The notes under the pieces are model-generated. The model did no database searches, was not told where the DNA came from, and saw only the letters and a program-made list of their open reading frames with translations. A DNA stretch of 64,000 nt. Origin: Yponomeuta sedellus. Its lineage: Eukaryota > Arthropoda > Insecta > Lepidoptera > Yponomeutidae. The stretch lies in contig OW203745.1 in assembly GCA_934045075.1 (NCBI GenBank), positions 13,736,184-13,800,183 of the forward strand. Direction: 5' to 3'. Each line of letters opens with the position of its first letter. The first letter of the stretch is position 1. A program made the translations under genes and the position numbers. Of the stretch, positions 55,483 to 64,000 are shown one piece after another.

Positions 55483-55929
55483 ATACGTTATGTTGGCATC
55501 AACGATTTTAAACGAGTCGATTGTTAAAACAATTTTCTATGTGATTGGATGATATAAATTTTACCAACGTCCTCGCATTCTCTATCCGCTCCCCAGGCAA
55601 AAGCAAGTCCAATGGACCTGCTTTGATTCGCTTGTCTTGCTCACGCTACTATACAAGCTCGTCACTCTGTGTCGTTCGTTGACCCTTGTTAATAAATCAG
55701 GCCCATTTTAGTTAATGACAAAAGAAGGTATAAATAAAAGTACCTGAAAAAGTATAGAGACTAAAACCAGTTAGACCATGCTATGAGTTAACTAAAAGCA
55801 CCACCACAAGTATAACCTTTACGAATAGCGGAACCAGGTGGGGCTAAGGGCTGAAACCCCCTCCAATATGTACGATGTAGGACTCACACATTTATTTCAT
55901 ACTACCCTATTTCGACAAAACCATATTAA
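55483..55929. other. unassigned stretch
   Basis: Nothing recognised. Confidence 0.35.
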
Positions 55930-55984
55930 TAGAACAAAAGGAATATGATAATAACTACCTATATAACTATCTTGAAAAAGCTCT

Positions 55985-57238
55985 ATGAAAAACAAAAACT
56001 GTCTCCTCAATCCCTTCCAATCTGGCTTTCGTCCAGGTCACAGCACGGTTACAGCACTTGCAAAAATTACAGACGATATACGTCTAGGGATGGAAAATGG
56101 TCAGGTCACTGTCCTCACGCTGTTGGACTTCAGCAATGCTTTCAACACGGTGGACTTCAACATTCTGCTAGGTATAATGTGTTCTCTCAACATATCTCCA
56201 AAGGTGATTGACTGGTTTCGTAGTTACTTGCATGGGCGCCGGCAACGTATACGAATTGATGAATCCTTCTCCTCTTGGTCTGATACTACTGCCGGTGTCC
56301 CGCAAGGTGGCGTGTTGTCTCCTCTTCTCTTTGCAATTTTCATCAATAGTATATCCATAAATCTATCTTCTTCTTACCACCTTTATGCAGACGATCTCCA
56401 AATTTATACGCAATGTCCTGTAGATAGTCTGTCCTTGGCAATTGCTGAAACAAATGCTGATCTGGACCGCATTTTAGAATGGAGTTCATGTCATGGCTTG
56501 AGGGTTAATCCCTCTAAGACGCAGGTGATTGTGGTTGGCAGTCCTAGAATGGTTTCGAGGGTCAAGTGGGAACAGCTCCCACGGGTGCAGTTCGACAATA
56601 TAATAATTCCGTTCAGTGAGAAGGTAAAGAACTTGGGGATCATTATCGACAGGTGCTGGTCTTGGTCTCCGCAGCTGGCGGAGGTGAGTCGGAAAATATT
56701 TGCTTCAGCGGCCTCTCTGAGAAGGTTACGGAATTTCCTGCCCACTGCGACCAAAATTGCACTTGCGCAATCTCTGTTGCTCCCTATCCTCGACTATGCT
56801 GATGCCAGCTATCTTGATTTGACTGAAGAGCAACTTAATAAACTTGAGCGCCTCCAAAACTTCGCTATAAGGTTCATATTTGGCTTGCGTAAATATGACC
56901 ACGTGTCCGAATACCGCACTAAGCTCAAGTGGTTCTCCATTCGTTCTCGTAGGAATGCTCACATCCTCTCACTTCTTTATTCAGTACTGTTCAATCCAGC
57001 CTCTCCGACTTATCTCAAAGAGCGCTTTGTTTACCTCAGCGATTCCCATAGCCGGGCACTGCGGTCTGACCTGACTCTGATGCTGAAGACGCCAAATCAC
57101 TCTACGAGGTTCTTGGGCAACTCATTTGCGGTAAGGGCCGCCCAACTGTGGAATAATCTGCCGGTCTCAATAAGGCGCTCTCCTTCCCCAGCTGTGTTCA
57201 AAAGCAGAGTTCGTGATCTTTATTTATCAGTATAGTCG
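55985..57238 (+). CDS. LINE-Z reverse transcriptase (416 aa), catalytic residues intact
   Basis: Jockey/CR1-type non-LTR RT without its endonuclease. Residues 10-20 PFQSGFRPGHS (finger), 47-57 LDFSNAFNTVD (motif A, Asp48), 104-116 GVPQGGVLSPLLF, 134-141 YADDLQIY (catalytic Asp136-Asp137), 'VKNLGIIIDRCWSW', then an intact C-terminus to a stop. 5'-truncated: full proteins are over twice this length, and the Met is simply the first in frame. The uninterrupted frame argues for a young insertion. Confidence 0.9.
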
Positions 57239-57302
57239 TTAAAATTTTGTCCTCTTGTGTGGAGGTTAGTACTTTCCTTGTCTTATGTAGAACTTTATTA
57301 TA

Positions 57303-57323
57303 CGATATATATATATATATATC

Positions 57324-57383
<60 letters not shown>
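57303..57383. repeat. (TA)n microsatellite
   Basis: About 80 bp of TA in the LINE-Z 3' UTR, with a small 'cgatat..atatcg' palindrome at the left. Confidence 0.95.
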
Positions 57384-57386
<3 letters not shown>

Positions 57387-57763
57387 TATAATAAATTATA
57401 AGTTTATATAAGTAACGGTATGTAAGTGTATTATTATTAAGTATAAGTATGTATCAATATTCAAATTTGCACTGACTACCCGTCTGTCTAATTTCCTTCA
57501 GCAACTTTCCATCGTAAGGTTGTCTGGAAGAAATTGCTTTTAGCAATAAGGCCGCCAATTGTACTATGTATATTTGCAATTGTTTTGTATTTGTTGTTTT
57601 TCCAGTGTACAATAAAGAATATTCTTATCTTATCTTATGAAATAACTCAAATGAGATTAGATTTATGTATTTGCCACTGACCTTCAGAGATCGCTATTCT
57701 TCATTTAGAGAATAATACCTACCTATTAGAATTATGGAATTAGCGTAACACCGGGAGCGCAGC

Positions 57764-57791
57764 GTGTGGCATAAACTATTTTATGCCACAC
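57764..57791. repeat. perfect 12-bp hairpin
   Basis: gtgtggcataaa / tttatgccacac, loop ctat. Adjacent to the next element. Confidence 0.7.
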
Positions 57792-57833
57792 CTGGCCATA
57801 AAGTGGCTTCTGGCCAAGTGTAAACATAAAAAG

Positions 57834-57963
57834 ATGTACACAACACGGGAGGTAATAAAGAAAGCTCTCGATATCATAGTTACGTCCCTCGCTTGCAGCT
57901 CGGGCCGCAAACTTCTGTGATCTCGTTCTTTCTTTGTATTACCACCCTAGTTGTGTAATGTAC
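57834..57963. mobile_element. short inverted-repeat element
   Basis: acaacacgggaggtaataaa and 'tttgtattaccaccctagtt' pair as inverted ends; interior about 70 bp. Confidence 0.55.
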
Positions 57964-58409
57964 TATTATATTACTTTCCCGGAGCTAATATAACAGAAAT
58001 TAAGTTTGAAAAGAGACTAACTTTCTGTGGCGATTTATGTAATTTTCACGTTCTTTGTTATCGTTTCATGGTCATTTTTTTTAGAGAGCGGGAGAGACCA
58101 CTCTCTTTTTCTCTCTCTTTTCCTTTCTCTCTTTTTTCTTTCTTTCTGATTAAGGATAAGTATAGTCAGCAAGAATAGTAGTCCCAGTTTGCTCTCATCA
58201 CGGAAATCGTAAGCGTGAGAATTTACAAAACAAAATAATGTCATTCGTTGATGACGGTATTACTGATACCGATGATTAAGTTTACTTTAATAACAATGGT
58301 CTACCGCAAAACTCAATCAATACACTCGTACTATCAGAGAGATAGACCATCAATGGACATTAAGCAATTAATCAAATCATTATCAGCTTAACGTTTCCGA
58401 AAAAGCCTT
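57964..58409. other. lipase upstream region with polypyrimidine run
   Basis: 58090-58147 is almost pure C/T. A LINE/SINE signature is absent over 58150-58409, so this may be native promoter-proximal DNA. No transcription-factor site is called. Confidence 0.4.
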
Positions 58410-58416
58410 TATAAAT
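58410..58416 (+). promoter_or_regulatory. TATA box of the lipase gene
   Basis: TATAAAT, 44 bp before the start codon. A start of transcription about 30 bp downstream would give a leader of only 15-20 nt, short but common in insect secreted-enzyme genes. Inferred from position; no initiator is proven. Confidence 0.55.
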
Positions 58417-58459
58417 GCCCTGTCCAAAATCCTTAAGTGCATAGCTCAACTGGTCCGCA

Positions 58460-58606
58460 ATGTTCAAGTTAGTTCTTGGGCTGTGTGTATTGCTACCCTT
58501 GGCTTTGGCCAGGGAATCGCCCAACGCTGAGTTCATAAGGAACTTGCCAGCGGCTGAGAAGGCCCAGTTCTCGGAAAGCCTGTTGGAAGATGCTTTTCTC
58601 GATGTG
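58460..58606 (+). CDS. acid lipase, coding exon 1 (signal peptide)
   Basis: First coding exon of a secreted alpha/beta-hydrolase lipase (lysosomal acid/gastric lipase type, insect digestive or fat-body lipases). It encodes 49 residues: a hydrophobic signal peptide over residues 1-17 (starts MFKLVLGLCVLL, likely cut after ALA) and an acidic linker ending in FLDV. The exon ends in frame at a strong donor, gtg|gtaagt. The start is chosen because a TATA box lies about 50 bp upstream, the frame opens directly into a signal peptide, and exon 2 joins in phase 0. The next exons encode the family's N-terminal motifs, which is what identifies the gene. The reading frame past 58606 into the intron is not coding. 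Confidence 0.85.
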
Positions 58607-58664
58607 GTAAGTTTTTTCATATCAGTTTTATGCCAACTCAGGGCCGTAAGACGTAGGTAGACGT

Positions 58665-58790
58665 AGGGCAGCGTCGGTTTCTCATCCCGAAGGTCGTGGG
58701 TTAAAATCCCGGCATGTACCGATGACGTTGTTTTCTAAGTAAGTGCCTTTCGTTGGATGGAAGCTAAATAATGCTTAACAGATTTTTGTT
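58665..58790 (+). mobile_element. SINE-E head fragment (lipase intron 1)
   Basis: Decayed tRNA-like head ending 'gtgggttaaaatcccggcat' then 'gtaccgatgacgttg', the usual SINE-E sequence after its B box. Degenerate, 3' part missing. Confidence 0.55.
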
Positions 58791-58945
58791 TGATTACAAC
58801 TGCGGTGTTCTCTTTTTAAAATCCGCTAACTTTTATTACATTTAATTCAGTGAGACCAAGGACGGGCTGAAAATCAGCGCTGTGATGATGCATGCACTCA
58901 CACACAGCACTTAGCTGAGCCCTATCCTTTTTATCACATATTGTC

Positions 58946-59595
58946 TCTAATTTTTCATAGTATTCATGTGTTCTCTAATCTGTGTGTGATAAATAAACAT
59001 TTTTCAATTTCAATTTCAATACCACTGTCTGAAGTGAAGGAAAACCTTGTGAGGAAACCTGAGTGTGTGAGGTATTCAAATCAAATCAAAAATATTTATT
59101 CAGCAGAACAAAACTTAACAATATATAAAGTAATTACTGTGAACCCCAAAACTAAATTTTTATTGTATCTTGGGCACAGTGCTCCAATCGGGGCAAAGTT
59201 CAAATTCCTCAGCGCTTGAAATTGGTATGGAGTGAAATTTGAGTGTGGGCTTAATCACCACGGTGGGCACTCTAATTTTTCATAGTATTCATGTGTTCTC
59301 TAATTTGTGTGTGATAAATAAACATTTTTCAATTTCAATTTCAATACCACTGTCTGATGTGAAGGAAAACCTTGTGAGGAAACCTGAGTGTCTGAGGTAT
59401 TCAAATCAAATCAAAAATATTTATTCAGCAGAACAAAACTTAACAATATATAAAGTAATAACTGTGAACCCCAAAACTAAATTTTTATTGTATCTTGGGC
59501 ACAGTGCTCCAATCGGGGCAAAGTTCAAATTCCTCAGCGCTTGAAATTGGTATGGAGTGAAATTGGAGTGTGGGCTTAATCACCACGGTGGGCAC
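58946..59595 (+). repeat. 325-bp tandem duplication in lipase intron 1
   Basis: Two adjacent copies (58946-59270 and 59271-59595) differ at only a handful of positions. Each holds a LINE-tail-like stretch (aaataaacatttttcaattt), a SINE-E middle segment (gaaggaaaaccttgtgagga), a run ending tcaaatcaaatcaaaaatat and the SINE-E end. The near-identity implies a recent unequal-exchange or replication event. The reading frames in each copy are not genes. Confidence 0.9.
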
Positions 59596-59775
59596 GCGTA
59601 GTGATTAAGCCCATACTCTCTCTGAGAGCAGGCCTGTGACCTGCAGTAAGGCGTTAATAGGCTAGATAAAAAAATATCATTTCCTACATTTTTACATTTT
59701 TACAGCAACAAGTAGGCCGACTCTTTATTGCACATGGCGGGTTTTTAAATTACTTCTTCATTTGTCTTCGTTGAC

Positions 59776-59953
59776 GGCCTCGGTGGCGCAGCGGTTTGGC
59801 ACGCTGACTGTAAAACCGAAGGCTTCTAGTTTGATCCCCGGCCGGATTAAACTAGGAAACGAAGTTTTCTATTTTGTCTCGGGTCATTTAACACAAGTCA
59901 TTTAGTTGTACTTAGTATAGGGCTAACGAGACCTGTGTAATATGTCCATGAAT
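59776..59953 (+). mobile_element. SINE-F copy 2 (lipase intron 1)
   Basis: Matches 47132-47345: tRNA-like head with A box 'tggcgcagcggtttggc' and B box near 'gtttgatccccgg', then 'acacaagtcatttagttgta' and 'ggctaacgaga'. It is split at its 3' end by the Penelope-like insertion 59954-60601; the remainder resumes at 60602 and runs to the exon 2 acceptor. Confidence 0.8.
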
Positions 59954-60601
59954 TTTTGAACTAAAACTTTCGTAAGCACAACACATTGTAGACTTTTAGT
60001 CCGGATCTACTTACGGGTGTTGTTATATCGGAGAAATCCAACCAGGTTTCGCTCCGATTCGCAGAGCTTAATCATGGTGAGCAGAGACGGAGCTCGCGTC
60101 GTCGGTTGCTCGTCTCACACTACGGGGAAGCGCGCGGCGCGCCCGCGCCGAGATAGGTGGGGCGGGTGCCGACACTGCGCTTGCGCCGCAGCGCCTACTA
60201 GTTTCCCGTCGTCAACGTCAATGGCATGATGGCACAGACACAGCTCACGCACGACATCTTCGTTATTGCAGTGTCGATTTTGATATTCACTATCACTGCA
60301 CTTTCGTAGAACCGGTTTCCAGGCCGGCGGAAAAGCCCATCCACTGTCTCTATTGAAATTCGGGTGGCGACTTATTTCAATAGCCTCGCGCATTTTTCGT
60401 GGCACATAAAACTTGTCTTTGGACAATACTTGTGCCTTTTCGAAGCGGATAAAGTGACGTGTGTCCTGGTTCAACGCGTGTTCTGCTACCATGCGTGTTC
60501 TGTCTCTGCTCACCATGATTAAGCTCTGCGAATAGGAGCGAAACCTGGTCAGAATTTTCCAATATAACAACACCCGTAAGGTGATCCCTAAAAGTCTACA
60601 A
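59954..60601 (-). mobile_element. Penelope-like element fragment (PLE-3) with inverted ends
   Basis: 648-bp insertion flanked by 12-bp duplications (atgtccatgaat, 59942-59953 and 60601-60612). On the minus strand 60492-60307 encodes the C-terminal end of a PLE protein: VAEHALNQDTRHF, then VPRKMREAIEISRHPNF, then NRDSGWAFPPAWKPVL, the region that follows the GIY-YIG endonuclease in PLEs. The last ~105 bp (59983-60100) recur inverted at 60490-60600 (core gattaagctctgcga), so the truncated element starts with an inverted copy of its own 3' end. Reverse transcriptase is absent. Confidence 0.8.
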
Positions 60602-60630
60602 TGTCCATGAATATTTATTTATTTTCACAG

Positions 60631-60728
60631 CCCGACATTATCCGAAAGTACGGATACCCCGCCGAAGTCCACAATGTGATCACTCAAGATGGCTACATCC
60701 TGGAGCTCCATCGTATCCCGTACGCCAA
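60631..60728 (+). CDS. acid lipase, coding exon 2 (abhydro-lipase N-terminal motif)
   Basis: Acceptor ttttcacag| precedes PDIIRKYGYPAEVHNV, followed by TQDGYILELHRIPYA; donor aa|gtaag. This is the signature N-terminal region of acid lipases (Gly-Tyr-Pro, then Glu-x-His-x-Val and Asp-Gly-Tyr-Ile-Leu-x-x-x-Arg-Ile-Pro). 98 bp, entered in phase 0 and left with two bases of the Lys codon. The acceptor tract directly abuts mobile DNA: the target duplication of the 648-bp Penelope-like insertion ends 18 bp upstream. Identification is from the motif; which lipase paralogue it is cannot be told. Confidence 0.9.
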
Positions 60729-60771
60729 GTAAGAATCTTGTTCACGTCTAGTAATTTTAATATTAAAGCTA

Positions 60772-60897
60772 GATGGAATTAATCACTTGGGTTAAGCAAC
60801 AACAGGCGCGGTCAAGCGCTGGATGGCTGACCATCCTGTGACTACCGCTAGTGGCATTTTTTCCGACCGCTTCCGTGCTTTGCAAGGCACGTTGGTA
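60772..60897 (+). mobile_element. 5S-SINE head, 3'-truncated (lipase intron 2)
   Basis: Keeps the 5S-like promoter block (gggttaagcaacaacaggcg, gcgcggt, a mutated C box gctggatggctgacc) and stops after 'tttgcaaggcacgtt'. Orientation is that of the gene. Confidence 0.8.
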
Positions 60898-60925
60898 ATT
60901 CCAAGTTGCTAATTCAGTCCGTGCC

Positions 60926-61720
60926 TGTGGCGTGCACATGTCAACTCTGCGCGCGCACTACAAACTCTAACATTCCTGCATCGCGCAATCAAAGTGTTTC
61001 AATGACATACCATAAATACCTAACTAACGTCCAACTAACAATAGAGGGACCGGCCGTCCCCAGGCATACGATCTGCCTGGCGGGAAATTTCCCTTTATAG
61101 TGGAAGAGTACGATCACCCGCTCTTCCCTATAGTGGTGACCCCAGACAGAACATTGTCAACCTTTCTTCGCTCTCGCAGCTCTCCACATACATTAGTCTC
61201 AAAGCAAGGCCAGCATTCTTCCCTCTCACTTCACCAGTTCCACTACAGTCAATGCACCGACTACTGGGACTGATGGTGATCTTCCCCCAACCTCTCGGCA
61301 CAGCAGCCACACAGCAACAGCACACGTTGCCAGTGGTACAGCAGCCTTCACCGGTTCCTACCACATGCGCGGTCTCAATGGTACTGTCGCCAGTAAAGTG
61401 ACTGTTAGCCGCCGAACACCCTCAACCGCTAGTCGAGTCACTGACTCAGCGTCGCCTGGCACTTGCAGGCTTTAGAGCACAGACTTCCGCTATGCGTAGC
61501 TACGGTCTTGAAGGGGAGTGATGTGGCGAGCACATGTCAACTCTGCGCGCACACTACAAACTCCAACATTCCTGCATCGCGCAATCAAAGTGTTTCAATT
61601 ACATACCATAAATATAACGTCCGACTAACAATAGTTGTACCGGCCGTCCCTAGGCATACGATCTGCCTGGCGGGAAATTTCCCTCTATAGTGGAAGAGCA
61701 CGATCATTCACTCTTCCCTA
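60926..61720 (+). mobile_element. miniature LTR element (TRIM-like) in lipase intron 2
   Basis: Two direct repeats of about 200 bp (60926-61130, 61522-61720; starts tgtggcg, ends ctcttcccta) flank about 390 bp. Just after the first repeat is tagtggtgaccccagac, placed like a primer-binding site; just before the second is the purine run gaaggggagtga, placed like a polypurine tract. No gag or pol frame is intact. No clear TSD. LTR retrotransposon deletion derivative is the best reading; the superfamily cannot be assigned. Confidence 0.75.
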
Positions 61721-61825
61721 AAATACCCTCTCTCTCTCAGAGAAGCCCTGTGCCCGTTTGTGTTTGTGTTAGTGGAACGTTTATAGGCTAAATAAAAAAA
61801 GTTAGTATATCTTACGATTAACGGC

Positions 61826-62105
61826 CCCATGAGGAGTAGAGGGGCGAGTCTCTAAAATGCATAGTTGTGTAATAGAGTCTTATTACCCCGGTAATGGTCA
61901 TTTCATTCACATTATTAATTAAATAGGTATCTCTCGCAAAGAAGATCGAATCGCGAGAGGCGCCGTGTTAAGTAGCACGGGTTGCAATGCAATGCTATTG
62001 GTTACTAGACTACCGATATCGTGTGAATGAAACGACTATTACGGGACTAATGACTGTATTGAACAACTATGCATTTCAGAGACTCACCCCCCTGGTCATA
62101 GGACG
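61826..62105. mobile_element. fold-back element MITE-G, copy 2 (50 bp before exon 3)
   Basis: Arms of about 70 bp (61826-61898 and 62030-62105) are imperfect inverted repeats: gagtctctaaaatgcatagt / gagtctctgaaatgcatagt on opposite strands, continuing to 'catttcattcaca'. The interior matches the copy at 17143-17570. DNA-transposon-like; no TSD fixed. Confidence 0.65.
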
Positions 62106-62155
62106 TGTTTTTAGAAAAAGGCCTACCTTAAGCTCAAATAATTATTTGTTTCCAG

Positions 62156-62259
62156 GGGTGAAGATCCGCCGAGCGTGGGGCGAACGCCCGTCTTGGTGAT
62201 GCACGGCATGTTCGGGTCTTCAGCTGATTGGGTCCTCACTGGCCCTGGTCGGGCTCTCG
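62156..62259 (+). CDS. acid lipase, coding exon 3 (oxyanion-loop motif)
   Basis: Acceptor tttccag|, then GEDPPSVGRTPVLVMHG followed by MFGSSADWVLTGPGRAL, donor ctcg|gtgagt. The hydrophobic strand ending in His-Gly-(Met/Leu)-x-x-Ser-Ser is the oxyanion-hole strand of acid lipases, and 'SSADWV' is typical. Phase fits exon 2 (aa+g makes Lys) and leaves one base for the next exon. About 116 residues are encoded within the window against roughly 400 for the family. No exon 4 (expected Trp-Leu-Gly-Asn-x-Arg-Gly and GHSQG motifs) is seen before 64000, so the gene is cut by the window edge, not visibly broken. Confidence 0.9.
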
Positions 62260-62297
62260 GTGAGTGAAGCGCATTGATTAAGAACTTTATTATGAAT

Positions 62298-62637
62298 CAA
62301 TATCAACCAATGATGTCCCCACTGCTGTCTAACTGCATCGCAAGAAGGTTAGAACATACTCCACCACGGGGGCCAAGTCCGGATTGGTGGAGGATTGTAA
62401 GGCAGTGGCGAGCCTCACTGTCATAAGTTGAAGTCAGAAGTCTGACATAGCTTAACGACTGCCATTACATGACAGCCGGCACCAACGGCTTACCGTCCCT
62501 TGCGAAGCACGGAAGCGCTCGGAAAAATACCACTAGCGGCAGTCACGGGACGGTCACCCATTCTGCACCTGACCGCGCCTGTTGTTGCTTATCTCAAGTG
62601 ATTGATTCCATCACTCGGTTCGACTTGGCTTTGAGCG
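62298..62637 (-). mobile_element. 5S-SINE, near full length (lipase intron 3)
   Basis: 5S-derived head at the right end (complement of ggtcacccattctgcacctg), tail 'ccccactgctg' at the left. Flanked by ctttattatgaat on both sides (62285-62297, 62638-62650), a 13-bp TSD. Confidence 0.85.
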
Positions 62638-62713
62638 CTTTATTATGAATGTTAGTCTTATTCTTTGGTTGTAAGAGCACATATCTCCTTCCCTAGAAAG
62701 AAAATATGAGCTT

Positions 62714-62979
62714 CTTCTTCTTCAGGCTATATTAGTCCACTGCTGGACATAGCCCTCCCCTAATGAGTGCCATAGCACAAGATTGTGCCATCATAGGGGG
62801 TAATGCCCATAATCCCCACGCTGGGCATGCGGGTTGGGGATCGCAGATTGGTGGAATTGTACTGCAGGGGGTGCTGCTGCCCACCCCTCGGTTTGTGTCC
62901 CTTAGTCGCCTTTTACGACACCCGCGGGAAGAATTTGGGTTGGTGCTATTCTCAAGGCCAATTATTATTATTCGTGGTG
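62714..62979 (-). mobile_element. SINE-D, full length
   Basis: Flanked by 11-bp TSDs aatatgagctt (62703-62713, 62980-62990). Minus-strand order: cgcgggtgtcgtaaaaggcg, gggtgggcagcagc, then tail 'gtccagcagtggactaatat' and (GAA)n. It splits the spacer shared with 51628-51805. Confidence 0.85.
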
Positions 62980-63100
62980 AATATGAGCTTATTCACCACG
63001 AATACCAACCAAGGATTGTCGATTGCAAGCGCGTAGGTCATCTTAAACATCGCGAACAAACTCGGATTTCTTCAAGATGTTTCCTGAATAGTGAGTGGTT

Positions 63101-63412
63101 GAACCGCTTATGGCCTAGACGAACCGAGAGATTGGAATCTATCACTTGAGTTTAGCAATAACAGTCGCGGTCAGGTGTAACATGGGTGACCTTTCCGTGA
63201 CTGCCGCTCGTGGCATATTTCCGGGCGTTTCCATGCTTCGCAAGGCGCGTTATGCCGTTTGGTGCCGGTTGTCATATAATGGCAGCCATTAAGCCATGTC
63301 AGAGGCCTTATGGGTGGCTTGATAACTTGTGACAGTAAGGCCCGCCCGACACAGTCTTACAATCCTCCACCAACCCGGACTTGGCCCCCGTGGTGGAGTA
63401 GGACCTAACCGA
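63101..63412 (+). mobile_element. 5S-SINE
   Basis: Head gcttatggcctagacgaacc, decayed 5S promoter block (tttagcaataacagtcgcgg), tail to 'gtggtggagtaggacctaac', where it is cut by an A-run and a fragment of the CTAGT repeat. Confidence 0.8.
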
Positions 63413-63420
63413 AAAAAAAA

Positions 63421-63470
63421 AAAGAATCGACTGTTAGGCGTTACGAAGTTCGCTGGGTCAGCTAGTATTT
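63421..63470 (+). repeat. 3' end of the lepidopteran CTAGT repeat
   Basis: agaatcgactgttaggcgtt then gaagttcgctgggtcagcta, the same terminus as at 9157. Only about 50 bp remains. Confidence 0.65.
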
Positions 63471-63618
63471 TCAATAAAATAAATTATAATACTTATTTCA
63501 GCCATTTTGACTGAAACCAACCACACCGCGTGACGTCCCGCTTAGGTAAACATTAGTAAACTTAGCCGTGCTTTGTTGTGACTACTAGTGATACATTTGA
63601 CGTTTGATCTTTGTTTAT

Positions 63619-63646
63619 CTGTGCGTGACGCTGACGTCACGCACAG
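63619..63646. repeat. perfect 12-bp hairpin containing TGACGTCA
   Basis: ctgtgcgtgacg / cgtcacgcacag with a 4-nt loop. The centre reads TGACGTCA, a CRE-type palindrome. Function unknown; it lies in lipase intron 3. Confidence 0.6.
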
Positions 63647-63889
63647 TTAACAACAAATTCGGATTCTGATTCGACGCCATGACGCTGCGAGCTGTTTCCC
63701 CACAAATTTAAAATAATTTCAGAAAAATGGCTTTTACTTTCGTTAAACTTAAGTTTGTTTGTTGTAAACTTTAGTCTGAAATATAGGTTTTTTTTTTGTA
63801 AAAAATAAAAGTTTCCCTACTTTATGGAAGAAGATTTGAAAATCTTTCGTCGTGACTATTGGCTTTTAGCACTAATTATATTCTTTTTG

Positions 63890-64000
63890 TTGCACTAAAC
63901 CGTGCTGAGGACAATTTTAAAAACCTATTTAGAGGCTAAAAATTCCGCCCATGCCGGGACTCGAACCCGCGACCTCCGGCTAACCGTACCAGCGCGCTAA
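63890..64000 (-). mobile_element. SINE-A copy 11, cut by window end
   Basis: Tail complement (cactaaaccgtgctgagga), 'aaaacctatttagaggctaa' and the complement of the tRNA-like head up to the last base. Confidence 0.85.

Larger units (their letters stand above)
55930..57638 (+). mobile_element. LINE-Z non-LTR retrotransposon, 5'-truncated
   Basis: RT ORF at 55985 with a probable frameshift just upstream (LYNYLEK in another frame), a 400-bp 3' UTR with a (TA)n expansion, and the tail ggttgtctggaagaaattgc, 'caataaagaatattcttatc' and (CTTAT)n. That tail is shared by many LINE scraps in the window. Confidence 0.8.

Noticed and set aside
58941..59544. Two similar ORFs of 92 and 101 codons
   Set aside because: They lie in the tandem-duplicated intron segment built from SINE-E and LINE-tail pieces.
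62260..64000. Lipase exon 4
   Set aside because: No segment encodes the expected Trp-Leu-Gly-Asn-x-Arg-Gly motif with splice sites; the interval is filled by SINEs.

Overview
The window is almost certainly from a moth or butterfly (Lepidoptera). It is AT-rich and intron-like, and is packed with short tRNA-headed retroposons, non-LTR (LINE) fragments whose tails read 'AATAAAGTGTTCT' or similar, Penelope-like retroelement pieces, mariner and other small inverted-repeat DNA elements. The only host gene I can support is at the right end. Everything from 1 to about 58.4 kb is repeat-derived or unassigned, and most long reading frames there are retrotransposon or chance frames.

Host gene: 58.4-62.3 kb (+) carries the first three coding exons of a secreted acid (lysosomal/gastric-type) lipase of the alpha/beta-hydrolase family: exon 1 58460-58606 (signal peptide), exon 2 60631-60728 (the abhydro-lipase N-terminal motif) and exon 3 62156-62259 (strand plus oxyanion-loop motif). 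The gene runs off the right edge; the catalytic GxSxG exon is not in the window. Its two complete introns are almost wholly mobile DNA: a 325-bp tandem duplication, a tRNA-headed SINE with a Penelope-like fragment inside it that ends 18 bp before exon 2, a miniature LTR element, and a fold-back element 50 bp before exon 3.

Retroelements: three 5'-truncated reverse transcriptase ORFs (14893-15915 -, 20537-21481 -, 55985-57238 +) and 3' ends of the same or other LINEs; three copies of an RTE-like LINE 3' end (16085, 24953, 42612). Penelope-like (PLE) 3' ends occur at 18332, 23165, 30382, 40952 and 59954; most carry an inverted copy of their own 3' terminus.

SINE-like families (names are mine): SINE-A (tRNA-like, 11 copies plus a 23-bp stub), SINE-B (tRNA-like, 'GACCTCTGTGGC' head), 5S-SINE (head derived from 5S rRNA, about 20 copies), SINE-D, SINE-E (the widespread lepidopteran 'cgtaccaatga' SINE), SINE-F and SINE-K. 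Many insertions are datable relative to one another because target-site duplications (TSDs) can be read.

Most notable signals: (1) SINE-A copies have a head-inverted piece, a partial tandem copy, then the body, which is the architecture of PLEs rather than of ordinary SINEs; (2) hairpin/fold-back copies occur in several unrelated SINE families; (3) a 5S rRNA-derived SINE keeps a recognisable internal promoter; (4) two insertions of one inverted-repeat element have readable empty sites giving a 2-bp AT duplication; (5) two GC-rich 0.9-kb poly(A)-tailed retroposons of unknown class. All family assignments come from reading the sequence; no database search was possible.
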